From: Uloborus plumipes
Lineage: Eukaryota > Arthropoda > Arachnida > Araneae > Uloboridae
DNA length: 64,000 bases
Assembly (NCBI GenBank): GCA_038373865.1
Contig: JAXGGA010001124.1
Span: 62,001 to 126,000, forward strand
Direction of reading: 5' to 3'
Shown here one piece after another: positions 22,511-33,300 of the stretch. The notes beneath the pieces were generated by a model. The model did no database searches, was not told the origin of the DNA, and saw only the letters and a list, made by a program, of their open reading frames with translations. Position numbers and translations under genes: made by a program. The first letter of the stretch is position 1. The number at the start of each line of letters is the position of its first letter.

Positions 22511-24257
22511 GATAGTTCCTCCACAAATCAGTTGCCCGCCAATTTTCATGAACATATTGATGTGGCCCTCGAACAGAAAACCGTTTTATGACCATCCGAT
22601 TTTTTTTACTTTTAGCCTTAGAATAAATATCATATATAATTGTTCAAAGTTAATTAAAAGTATTGTACATTAAAACCAACTGACAAATATATAATTATAT
22701 TATCATTTTAAAAGATGAGACCACCAAAAAAATGCCGAAGCATAAAAGAAGACCACAATCATTTTTTTCTTGTACTCTGCAGTTGTTTTCTAATATAGCT
22801 CTTAAATTTACAGTAACCTTCTATGAATAGCCATAGTAAGTATTCTGAAAACACAGCCTATTTCAAAACCTAGCGAACTTGGGCGTTCAATTCCTACTGC
22901 CCTTTACGAACTTGAATTTGCAAAACTGGGTTAAAACCTTCCCAAAATGAGAAGATTCTTGTTTTCACCCCGATAATAGCCCCGAATAACATTTACGAGT
23001 GCCGAAAACCCTAAAAGATGAACTAAGATTCCGTTGCTGCCTGGGGTTAACGGCAACTTTGGAAATACAACTGCAGAAACACTTAAGGGGGAAATACTCT
23101 TCGCAATAATCTTCGTATATAATTAACCAAAGTTCCTAATACGTAATTATTGCGTTTAAGAAGCTCCTGCGACCTTTTTTCCTCCAGAAAACCACCGGAT
23201 TGCTTTTGAATGTGGAATTTCATTCCACTGGTAATAACAGAAATTATTGTAAGCCGCTTCCATCTTTAAATCTAATGGCTTTTGAATAGCTAAGTTGCGA
23301 AATGTGTCAGATTAGGATCAACTTTCGGAGGTGAAGATTTACAAGGCAAATAAAATTAGACTACTCGTTAGCGAATAAATATAAATTTACGAGTTCCAGT
23401 AGTAGAAAAATTTATGGCATTGGAATTGGGAACAGAAGCATTGAATTATTGAATAGTAATTAATGGCTACCAGGAACTATGCGGCGGTAAAATATTTGAA
23501 AAGAATTTGTTGCAAACGAACTACAGTGCAGCTCACCTTTTATGACCCGCTTATACTTAAACTGAAATAAAGTTTCAGTTGTAAAATAGAAAAAACATTA
23601 TTCGTTTCAAATTTTTGAATAATTAGCTTTTTTTTTAAGTTAGTTTTCAGCCATGATGCTTTTTATTCGGAACTTTTTAAACTTGAGGTGCGTGACATGA
23701 CTAGTCTTAATTGTTCAAGCGATTTTGCATGAATATTGTAAGGTCGTTACAGTTGAAAGTAAAATCAACGTCATAAAAAGGCATGCACTTGAAAAGAATT
23801 GTCACCACATGATTCGGGGTTTGTTCAAAGCAAAAAAGATGTGAAATTGCTGCAGTGATCCAAATTTTCAGTTCGTCTAGATTGGTAGGTAAGAGAGTTA
23901 TAAAGACAAAATCCTTTACATATCCCCACAGAAAAAAAAATCACATGGTGTTCAGTCCAATAGCCAAGAGCACGGCTAACCATGAAGTGCTAAATCACCT
24001 TTCCCTTGATCGTAATTTTGGCGATATGAATAATAAGTAACAAGCATAGAGCTCTAATACAAAGAGGAGAGTGAACTCAGATGTCCGTTTTTTCCACCAA
24101 GCGAGTATGGCTAGAGGATTTTTCTTTTCGCATTTAAACTCAAGTTTTATTCTGTAAAGCGTTTTGCTATGCATTTTTCGAGTCATTGATCTACTCAGTT
24201 AGGGACGTCGAAAAAGAAAAAAAACGATAAATTCCCCTTGAATTGTCGCAACTTTTT
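22511..24257. other. No gene recognised; balanced island near 22,980-23,530
   Basis: About 22980-23530 is less A/T-rich and free of visible repeats; it may be conserved noncoding sequence. Other open frames are short and unremarkable. Confidence 0.35.
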
Positions 24258-24265
24258 GTTTCATT

Positions 24266-25720
24266 CAGTGGTTGGAAAAACTACTTTTTTTTTGTAGCAA
24301 ACTACAACTACTTAGGGGTCATTCCATAGTGACTAACGTAACATTCAGAGCTGATTTTGTTACTGTTTTTACTTGTAACTTAAACGATAAAAAATATTTT
24401 TTAGTTATGCTGGTGGATTTACAATGTGCGTGGTGTCTATGTATCATTTTTGCTAAGACTTTAAAACAAAATTACTGACAGTAGCTATTTTTTTCAAAAT
24501 AGCAGTGTGACTAATGTAACATTTTTGCAACTCTGAAAATTAATGCTCATGTTGTGAGGCTAAAATTTCTCAAAGTTAAGCAAGTGTTAAAAATTGAATG
24601 ATATATTTGAAAAATGTATAAAGTTGGCTTTTAAAAACATAAAACACATTTATTAAATCTTTTAATTTTTAGTCTTAAGTGTCACTTTTACTCAAGGTGG
24701 AGTGTGACTAACGTAACGTGACTAACGTAACCATCGAATAACATGCAATAAACATACTACAAACTATTTATTATGGCTAATTCTAGTGATAATTTAATAT
24801 TTTTTCAATTTTTTAAACTTCTTGTGTTATATGATTTTTATTTATTAATTAATTTATTTATTTTTTGATACTTTTGTCACTTCGGTATTTTTTTTCCGCT
24901 GAAATTAACATTTCTATGGAAAGGCTCTTTGTTATAAATGTAGTAAACTACAACTACTTTTTTAAAAATGTAGCAACTAGAAACTACTTTTGAAATGTTG
25001 TCGCTACTTCGCTACTTTTTAAAAAATAAATTAAAAAAAAAAAGCATACACCGTTTGAGGATTGACCGAAAAAATTCGAAAAGTGGTTTCGATTAATAAA
25101 TTTATTTGGACATGGAATATTACTAGGAATTTGTCTACTTTTTTTTTTTGTTCTAATTTCTCTTTTTCAGAATTTTTTTTTTTTAATTTTGCGAATATTC
25201 GCCGCAAGATAGAATTCAAAAGTGAAAAGATTGAAAAATTTAACCGTCAAATTTCTAATAATCCGTTGCCGGGGATGTTTATGATTATGAAAATTATTTG
25301 TCGGAATATGAAAATTATGATGCCAAATAAACCAATGACGTCAAACAGATAGAACGTATGGCGTCAAAATGATACATCTAAGATTTACTCACATTTTTAT
25401 AGTTCTTATTTCTCATTGCGTCCGCTGGTGCTTTCGTGCAAGATTTGTACCTCTTAGATTCGATTAAACATGATTCGAAAGAGAGAGAGAATTTCATTCT
25501 TTCTCTTTTTTTTTCCCATTCATTTATTTATTTATCAATTTTTTTTTCAATTATAAATTCAAAAGTAGTTTCCAAAAATCGCTACAAACTACTATTGTTT
25601 TGTATCGCGCCACTCACTACTCTACTTTTTTAAAAAAGTAGTGCGCTATACTACAAACTACTGAAAAATGTAGCTACTACAGTAGTTTCGCTACTTGTAG
25701 CGCGCTACTTCCGACCACTG
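24266..25720. mobile_element. hAT-type element with 8-bp duplication
   Basis: An exact 8-bp repeat GTTTCATT flanks the element (24258-24265, 25721-25728). Ends are CAGTGGTTGGAA on the left and, read inward, CAGTGGTCGGAAGTAG on the right. The interior has many GTAGC/GCTACTT/ACTAC words near both ends. The GGTCATTCC-ended MITE copy 3 is nested at 24317-24924, leaving about 850 bp of host element. No transposase recognised; the 96-residue frame at 25062-25352 has no hAT motifs. Confidence 0.92.
24317..24924 (-). mobile_element. GGTCATTCC-ended MITE, copy 3 (inverted)
   Basis: Aligns over its length with copies 1 and 2 in reverse orientation. The end at 24317 is intact; the other end has decayed to TATGGAAAGG (about 24915-24924). 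Its GTGACTAACGTAAC words match those of copy 1. Like copy 1 it lies inside a hAT element. Confidence 0.88.
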
Positions 25721-25839
25721 GTTTCATTCATGTTCTACTAGAGAGCAGCAGGTCTAATATTCCCAAATCGGTTGCCTTATGAAAACTACACCATTATTTT
25801 TGAGTTACCCTGTATGAATGATGTACAGCTAAACCACGT

Positions 25840-25965
25840 GAATCATGTAGTGAGTTACCACCCCTAAGCAGGGGCAAAGGCAGAACTGCATGAAATGCAC
25901 CACCAACTCGGCCATGTCATCCTGCATAACACGGCCTAGTTGGTAGTGCATTTCATGCACATGAA
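25840..25965. repeat. Fold-back repeat (GTGAGTTACC...CACCAACTCGGCC family)
   Basis: Two 31-base arms (25887-25917 and 25929-25959) form a near-perfect inverted repeat with an 11-base spacer. They are preceded by GTGAGTTACCACCCCTAAGC. Related single-arm copies are at 44040-44165 and 63624-63700, sharing GTRAGTAACC, CTAAGGCAGAAA and CACCGCCAACTC words, so this is a dispersed family. Confidence 0.7.
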
Positions 25966-26049
25966 TCAAGTGCAAAATAACCAAAAATGACTAGTAATTG
26001 CTCCCGTGATCTTATCAGAATATCGATTATTTGCCCAGTGTAATCGATA

Positions 26050-26771
26050 CGATCATTACTAAGCCTAAATAATTAATTCGCGGAATCCATTCCAGGAATT
26101 AAACTTCAATCTGTACTCGTCATTCGGACGGACACGAGGGAGGGAAGATATCCCCGCATCATCAGCAGGGGTTAAGGAACCAGGTCAAAATCTACCTTCG
26201 CAAAAGAGGAATGATCTCTGACACATAAATTAAGAAGAAAAGGGGAGGGGGACGAAGAATGACTGCCGAACAAAATAGAACGACGTTTCGAAGTTTGGAA
26301 TCTCTTTTGGAAGAAGAGGCACGCGACGTTCGGCAGCAAAAACCCTCTCATTAGACTCGCACGTGACATGCTCGCGAGCCAATCGCCTAATGGTGATCGC
26401 AGCACGTGACGAGCATGCTTCATTGCTGGCCACGGGGGGAATAAAAAAAGAGGGACAAACAAACGAAATAGACATTCTTTTCAAATGAGTTTGTTGAAAA
26501 TATGGATAGGAAGAGAAAAAAAGAAACAACCATCCCTTCTTTTGAGTTACATTTAAATACTTTACAAGATACAAAACAGATAAATAAATGAGAAAATTCT
26601 GGAAAATAATGATGTCTTTCCTCATTGTAATTAATATTCAGCAGAAATAATACGAAGTGCTAGTCGGTAACAACTTAAGTGCTAAAACTGTCCTCCTTTT
26701 TTTCCCTATATTTCTGGTTTTCTTGATCATAAATTTTGCTTTCTAAAGAAATGCAATGACTTCAGCTAAAT
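26050..26771. other. Balanced-composition segment, no gene identified
   Basis: About 26130-26460 is relatively GC-rich (CACGTGAC twice, GCTCGCGAGC) and open in two overlapping minus-strand frames, 26172-26462 and 26230-26625. Neither encodes a recognisable protein. Candidate regulatory or exon sequence. Confidence 0.3.
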
Positions 26772-26839
26772 CAGGGGTGGCCAACCATTTAAGAGAGAGT
26801 GCCACCAAAGACTCTATAGCTTCGCACAAGACTGGACAC

Positions 26840-27190
26840 TTCAGCTCAAATCAGTGCTTTCACTTTTCGACCATCGACCGTCAAAGATTTGAAACGGGAA
26901 AAGCCAACAATTAGGAGATCATTTGGCGAAACAATTTTAGTCAAAAGAGTTTCACCCACTGTTGGGGCGATACGTCGCCAAAGTGGGGCGTCGCCATACG
27001 ATGGCTCACGGCGCTCGAAGAGGCCGAGGGTCTTTTGAGACGGGGGGACATTTTGGGGGTCGCGGGAGCATTTCAGCACGGGGAGGGAGAGTAATGTTTT
27101 CAGCGAAAGGTTGTTTATGGACAGGTTGTGTTGAAAAAATTAACAATGAATTCAAATGGAGCGCGAGAGGAATAATAGAATAAGCCCCAG
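26840..27190. other. GC-rich island inside the hAT span
   Basis: About 26840-27110 is notably GC-rich, with CGTCGCC and GGGTCGCGGG words. It is open on both strands only in short frames and has no recognised product. It could be subterminal sequence of the surrounding hAT element. Confidence 0.35.
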
Positions 27191-27564
27191 ATGACAATTT
27201 TAATTTCTCTCAAATATATGTAAGAATTATGAAATCATGCTGTAAAATTGTGAATGAATTTAAATATTCAATCTATTTTTGAAAAGCAATCAAACTGTGG
27301 TGTTAACAAAAGGGGTCAGTAGAATCAGTTACAGGCGGCGCCCTCGCATGTTTATGAATCCTGTTTTTTTTTTTTTGCTAGATTATTTCTTTCATTTTTT
27401 TATCTATTTATTTTTTTATTCGTTTTTTAAAGCAAATTTTTTGATGTATTTTGATCGTTGTTGAAATTGTATTATTTTTAAGTTTTATTACGCGTTACTG
27501 GTCCTGACACGTCTTAGTAACTCGCAATCACAATTACCAGTGGATGTTTTTTATGCTATAGAGA

Positions 27565-28263
27565 CAGTGGCGTACTCAGGGGGTGGGCTGATAGGGCTGC
27601 AGCCCCCTCCGAAATTTTTAAAACGATTTTTTTGCATTTAAGCTTCAATATTGTTTTTTCCCTTTCTTACTTTTCAAAGTCGCAACATCAGAAAGAGTTT
27701 TCCGTTAAAATAATTCGGTGTTAGACAAAACGAAAAGAAAATAAGAGAAATGATTTTTTTTTTTTAAGTTTTAACTCGTCTATTTTACTGTATTACTGTT
27801 ACATTTATGATTATTTTACGAAATTCAATTTTGTTCATTTTTATTGCAAATATATGTTTCAGAAACACTGATTAATGCGTGTTCATTTATATCTCTTTTT
27901 TCATTATATTTAAACAGATGTGATTGAAACCCAGTTTTTGGAACAATAGTAAAACGATCGATATTAAAAAGCACAAATTGCAATACATGTGCAAGCATGT
28001 GATTCAAGAACATCTCTGTCAGTAAAACAAAAAAATTCCAAACTTTATATTTGTCATTTTCTGTTTTCGTCAAAACGCTTTTTCTTTTTTATAGCAATTA
28101 TAACTATTAAAAAAAAGATGTATTTTTATCATATTAAATTAGTATTGATATCACAAATTCGAAACATTCACTTCTTTTAATTATTTATGAGGTACCCCCC
28201 CCCCCTATCTCAAAGAGTTTCGCCTCAGCCCCCCCTGAAACGATTTGTCTGCGTACGCCGCTG
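27565..28263. mobile_element. hAT MITE with TATAGAGA duplication
   Basis: A 699-bp element with exact 8-bp duplications TATAGAGA (27557-27564, 28264-28271). Ends begin CAGTGGCGTACTCAGGGG and, read inward from the right, CAGCGGCGTACGCAGAC. GC-rich subterminal blocks (GCAGCCCCCTCC; a C run at 28194-28205) flank an A/T-rich core without transposase motifs. Confidence 0.93.
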
Positions 28264-28289
28264 TATAGAGAGGTAGGGATGTAAACCGC

Positions 28290-28400
28290 AGCCTCTATCA
28301 TTGGACCCTCAGAAAACTGAACCTTATGTCTTAGCTGTCAAAAAATGGAGACCTTCTGTCCGAGGATCTTATGTCCGCTGGACCTTATGTCCGACTCTCC
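28290..28400. repeat. Short degenerate repeats of a CCTTATGTCC word
   Basis: CCTTATGTCTTAGC, CCTTCTGTCCGAGG, TCTTATGTCCGCTGG and CCTTATGTCCGACTC follow each other at about 20-40 base intervals. No function assigned. Confidence 0.6.
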
Positions 28401-28799
28401 TTCATTATTGGCTGCTGGTAAGAAAATGATTTTTTTTAAAGAAATTCTGGAAAATACATGAAATGTTTAGGATTAAAAATGTGAAACTAGTAAAAAAAAA
28501 GATGTAAATATTATATTATTTAAGAATATTTAATTTGAAAAGCTAAATTCAACTCCGACTTAATTGTTGAGCAGCTATTTTGAAGATGAGTAAAATTAAT
28601 TAAGAGTAGTATCATTCATTTTTCATTAATACTCCTAAACTCTGCTCCAGTGGTTGGTAAAATGGAGTTGTGAGCCGCAAATGAATGTTTACACAAGCAT
28701 TTTTATATTACAGAAGCGGGTGAGTAAGCAATTATATTTGGATTTAACTAGAATCTGTGTACTAGTGACTTAAATAGTTTTGTCCAATATAAATTTCAT

Positions 28800-29510
28800 A
28801 TTATATGTTTCTTTCTGTATCCTGTTTTTTGGTTACCACGCCAGATCTTCCTCATTTCTTTATTAAATTCCGTGATTTACCCCTCATTTTAAAGCATATC
28901 GTGCGGCTATTGACGAAAAGTAAACATATTTCCTTGCCCAAAAGAAAGAAAAAAATCAGTTTCTTTCTGGTTTTTTTTTTTTTTTTTTTTTTCATAATTT
29001 TTATTATGCATCATTTCAATAAATAGGATCGGGAAACTAAGCGACTAGCACGGTTGATGGAGCGTCGTGCTTATGATAGGAACGGCGTTTAAGTCCGAAT
29101 CCGGGGAACGGAAAACCTTTTATTGGGTTTTTTTTCTTCAGCACAATTCTGATCCATTTTTCCATTAATGCGTGATATAATCTCATTGCAAAATCCTGAG
29201 CTACAGATCTGTTGCTGTGAAAATCGGGAAACAAAACATTGATTTTAATTCAGTAAATCGTAATTTAAAATCTTATGCAATAATATTTCTCTAGCCTGTT
29301 TTCTGTTACCATGCGAGAACGCGTATTTATTTCTAAATGAAATTCTATGATTTGCCCTTTATTTATGATTATCGTGCTGGCAATTGGCGAAAAATAGGTC
29401 CACTGTCTATTTTTTTTCAATTTTTATTTATTTATTTTTTATTGCACATAATTACAAGGAATAGCATAGGAAAACTGATATGCAATGGCGCGGTTGGATA
29501 GATTTTTTTT
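28800..29510. repeat. Diverged direct duplication, unit about 230-300 bp
   Basis: The segment from about 28810 (CCTGTTTTTTGGTTACCA...GTGATTTACCCCTCATTT...ATCGTGCGGCTATTGACG) recurs from about 29295 (CCTGTTTTCTGTTACCA...ATGATTTGCCCTTTATTT...ATCGTGCTGGCAATTGGCG). Each ends with an AGCACGGTTG/GGCGCGGTTGG word. The first unit runs into a weak tRNA-like stretch (29040-29110) with a B-box-like AGTCCGAATCC. These may be two old copies of one SINE-like repeat. Confidence 0.6.
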
Positions 29511-30034
29511 TTTTTTTTTGTTTCCACATAAAATTTCGTAAAACTACAAAAGTAATTTCTCATTCAGCAAAAAAAAAAAAAAAAAAACTTAATTTCACGC
29601 CTGTTCTTTTTTTAGGGGGGTGGGGGGGGGGCTATTTTCCTAAAAATTACCAGAAAAATCGAATTTTTAATTACTGCTCTCAAGCTCGGAAACTTCGCGC
29701 GGGTGAGATAGCATTGAATTAATGCTTGACTTGATATTGGCCCATTTTACGACGCGGCAACAAAAGTTTAAAAAGCTCAATTACAAAAAAATAATAATAA
29801 TAATAATTATAATACTAAGTCCCCTCCTTGTGACAGAAAAGCCACCATACTCGAAAAATACTAGTTTTTCCTTCACATATTCTAAGCAGCTACGTCTTGG
29901 ACTTAGGGCTCGACCATATGCGTAAAAGGATAGCTCTGTATTTTTATGAGTATATTATATTAAGAGGTAAAAACTACACAAGTGTAGTTCCACGAAATAC
30001 ACCCCACCCGCAGCTCGTTTGACCGTTATCAGTA

Positions 30035-32170
30035 GGGGAAGACCGCCTATATTGGACCACTGCTTAAATTGGACCTCGGGCTTAAAATCTAATACAGAGA
30101 TCTGTGCTACACTTTAACAGTAGAAACATAAAGTTTTAGGAATAAAATCAATGTGTATGAAGTTTCACCAGTCTTCGAACTGTTTAGCTTGAGTTACGGC
30201 TTGATTTGTGTTGAAAACGTGCGAAATCTTATTTTTCGGACTTGTTTCTAGAAAGATAACTCAAAAACTTGTGAATTGCGGTAAAATGCTGTGACAGTAT
30301 TATAATTTGTGTTTAATAAGGATTACATCGATGTATTTACATGCGCGATTGTGATAGTTTTTGACAGAGCAATGAGCTGAAGAATAAAAAATGGCGTGTT
30401 TTCCTTTATTGGACCGAAAAAAATTTCCTATATTGGACCGGTGGTCCAATTTAAGAATATGATTTTAAACAAGACTTTTAATTAATCGTAACACAAAATA
30501 AGTGACTCGTTTCATTTAATAGCGTAGTTAACATTATTTTAAGCATACTTTAACACCGATTCACGATATTCATTTAAACTTTTTTATCAAGCACATTTTT
30601 ATCAAGCAGAAGCTGCAACTTCTTAAAATGTATGTTTTTTCTTTCTCTTCATCCATTAAGCTGCAGTTTCAAGTTGTTAAACATAGCAATTAACTTAAAT
30701 AACATTTACGCTGGTTTACCGAGAGAAAAATATGAAATTCTTCCATATTTTGGAAACAATTTATATGCTACTAAAATGTTCAATGTAGATGAAGCCGGTC
30801 TTTTCACTGTCCAAAAGTCCCAAAATATATTGACGTATAGAGGTTAACATCAGGTTGCATCAGTAATGAGTGGTGAATGTGGTAGAAACACACTGGTTAT
30901 TTGCTGCATGAGTGCAACAGAATTGCAAGCTCCCCATGCTTATTTTTAAAAGATTACGTTCTATGTATGAACTTATCGTAAAAGCTTCCCTTCCCTGGTG
31001 AGCAATATGCTTGTTCAAAAAAAATGTTGGATCACAAACGATAATTCACACAATTGATACAACCTTTCATCAAAACTGTTAAGTCAAGCAATACAAAAAG
31101 CATGTCCTTCTATTAATGGATAGGCACAGCACGTACACAAGGAACATTGATTCAATAAACTTGGCTAACGAGAACGATATAATAAGAATTTCTCTTTAAG
31201 CACATTATACACGTAGATGTGGTCTTTATTCAGTCTGTCGACATATTTTAATCGAGCATGTGATACACGATGCGAGAACATCTAATGAAATCCATTATAT
31301 AATATCGCATAAGAGAACTGCTTGGTAACTCTTATGGGCAAACCGCAATTAAGGCCATGGCAAATGCTCTGAGTTGATTCTAAAGAACAGGAGTTTGGCC
31401 TGTTAATTGACATGTGTTTAATGACATTGACTTGGCTGCAGCAGAATTAGAGGCAAAGTAGTCCAGATAAAACTACTCAAAGTGATCAGGTTTCATGTTC
31501 GGTACACCATGTACAAGAGCTAGCTACGACTTAAATTAGTACAAGTTCAGCAAAATCGGCAGATAGTTCTCATCAAAACATGATTTCCAACTCTAACTAT
31601 GATTTTGTGAAGCCGGCTCACATATCACCTTTGCCTAAAAAAATAGAATGAACAAAAAGGAAGGCTGTCTCAGCAATCATTCTAACGCCGTATAAAAGAG
31701 GCATAGAGCAGAAAAAATTACACAAGAAGGAGCAAGAAACTGCACAAAACAATTGTTATTGCAATACTTGTCATAGAGATTAAGTACAAAACTTGATTAA
31801 GTGTATGAAATGCCATCAGCGAGTTTAGCAACACTGCCTAAGTGAGGTCGAAGCAAAAGAAATGCTATTGCAAATCCTGGAAAAAAGCTGTACAGTTCAA
31901 ATATAAATTATTCTATGATTTCCTGGTACGGTCCAATTTAGGAAGCGCATGGTTCAATTTAGGCGCATATATTCCTAAATTGGACTTTTGGAACTTTTTA
32001 TAAGATAATTTTTTAAAAAATAATTTTCGTATTTATAGAAAATATAAGCTCCTAGAGCGGTTCCTGATTAAATTTAGCTTACGATGCCCTATTTTGCATT
32101 TCTGTTTTGCTTCACATTGAGCGACACAGGCCTCCTGTTCTTAGGGGGTCCAATATAGGCGGTCTTCCCC
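30035..32170 (+). mobile_element. Degenerate pogo/Tigger-like element
   Basis: A 2,136-bp element with inverted ends GGGGAAGACCGCCTATAT and its inverse, flanked by TA (30033-30034, 32171-32172). Subterminal TTGGACC words recur at both ends. Inside is a decayed pogo-type DDE transposase on the plus strand. TA target and transposase type agree. It lies within the larger hAT span and is thus younger than it. Confidence 0.9.
30640..31470 (+). pseudogene. pogo/Tigger-like transposase pseudogene
   Basis: Conceptual translation shows, in order, MFNVDEAGLFTVQKSQ (first catalytic D region; about 30777-30824), QVASVMSGECGRNT then VICCMSATE, a LLLMDRHSTYTRN block (second catalytic D; near 31114-31150) with INLANENDIIRISL, then AIKAMANALS and RTGVWPVN followed by DIDLAAAELEAK near the end. 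This order matches the DDE domain and C-terminus of pogo/Tigger/jerky-type transposases. Stops (for example after LTYRG) and several frameshifts break it. The N-terminal DNA-binding domains are not visible. It cannot make an active protein. Confidence 0.88.
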
Positions 32171-32172
32171 TA

Positions 32173-32597
32173 TCAAGGAAACTGTTACCCTCCTAAGACT
32201 GTTGACAAGAGGACAGAACCGACAGAACCTGGAAAACAAGAGGCCATAAAACACATGGCCTAGAGCCCGAAGAGGTCGAAGAATGATGGAGGACCACCGC
32301 CTCCAGACGTTTTGTTCCGCTTAGCTACTTGATTCCAGGGTGCTTGATCCCAACAGCAATTACGGGACAAAGAGTTGAATACATACAAGGAGACACTTCG
32401 CTTTTGGCGATTGTCGGTGTAGAGCGTGAAATGTTGTTTACGTGTTTATGGTGTAAAGAAAATAATTTTTTTTTGGAGATGTTCATACATGCTAGAGATA
32501 CTTAATTCTCTCCCTTTTATTTATTTTTCTTTTTTAATACTCCATATTTTCCCTCCCGGACAAAATTCAGCAAAAACAACTTGAAATACATTATAGT
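32173..32597. other. No gene recognised
   Basis: About 32200-32420 is more balanced than the flanks but has no sustained open frame or recognised repeat. Confidence 0.35.
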
Positions 32598-33160
32598 GCA
32601 GCAGATATATGACAAAAATTAATGGAATTAAGCCTTTAATGATAGAAGCATATAACTTGGGATGGACATACTATATATTAACGAGTAATTCTGGATACGC
32701 GGCCATCTGAGGTTTCAAATATTTCAGCAATGGCGGACGTTCGAAATTGCGGCCTCTGAGTACATATTATGTACTTCTTTGTTTCGTTATTCACAATGTT
32801 CATAGCGTACGTTGCGAAAAAAATCACGGGATTTCATACCCTTCTCTTTAAAAGTTTTATTGCGTTCCCTTTTTCAGTGAATTTTAACTTTAACCTATAA
32901 GGGCGCTTCATAGTTCTTTTTTATCGCCCAAAAATGCGCAGCAGATATATGACCAAAACTGATGGAATCGTGCCTTTAATGGTAGTTGCTTACAAATTTG
33001 AGTACAGATGTCAAATATATAAGGTGGTAATTCTGGATATTCAGCTATTTAAGTTCTAACATTCTAGCATATTACATTACATTACACTCCAGATTCCCAT
33101 ATTTCAGTAATGGCGGACATTCAAAATGGCTGCTCTTGAATGTCATCTGAGAAACTCCAT
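32598..33160. repeat. Diverged direct repeat pair, units 343 bp apart
   Basis: GCAGATATATGACAAAAATTAATGGAATTAAGCC (split here for readability: start 32598) recurs at about 32941 as GCAGATATATGACCAAAACT with TGGAATCGTGCCTTTAATG. Both then continue through TAATTCTGGATA and end with TTTCAGYAATGGCGGAC and ATTCGAAA/ATTCAAAATGG words. Identity unknown. Confidence 0.7.
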
Positions 33161-33167
33161 TGTTTTT

Positions 33168-33300
33168 AACCCCCGACGCAACAAGGAAGGTGGTTATAAG
33201 TTTGGCGTGTCTGACGAGCTGTGTATCTGTCGATCTCTGTATCTGTGTGTAGTACTCTAGCGCTTAAACTGATGGACCGATTTTGAAAAAACAAAAAAAA
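33168..33300. repeat. Dispersed-repeat-like segment
   Basis: Begins AACCCCCGACGCAACAAGG, passes through a CTGTGTATCTGTCGATC pyrimidine/GT-rich stretch and ends at ACTGATGGACCGATTTTG. The last phrase resembles the ACTACTGGACCGATTTTAA phrase at the start of the Helitron-like element at 40596. Class not assigned. Confidence 0.4.

Noticed and set aside
26230..26625. 131-residue minus-strand protein
   Set aside because: Hydrophobic low-information N-terminal half translates A/T-rich DNA, a second frame overlaps it, and no domain is recognisable.
29037..29110. tRNA gene or clear SINE head
   Set aside because: Only a weak B-box-like word is visible and the arms do not fold; kept only as part of the diverged duplication at 28800-29510.
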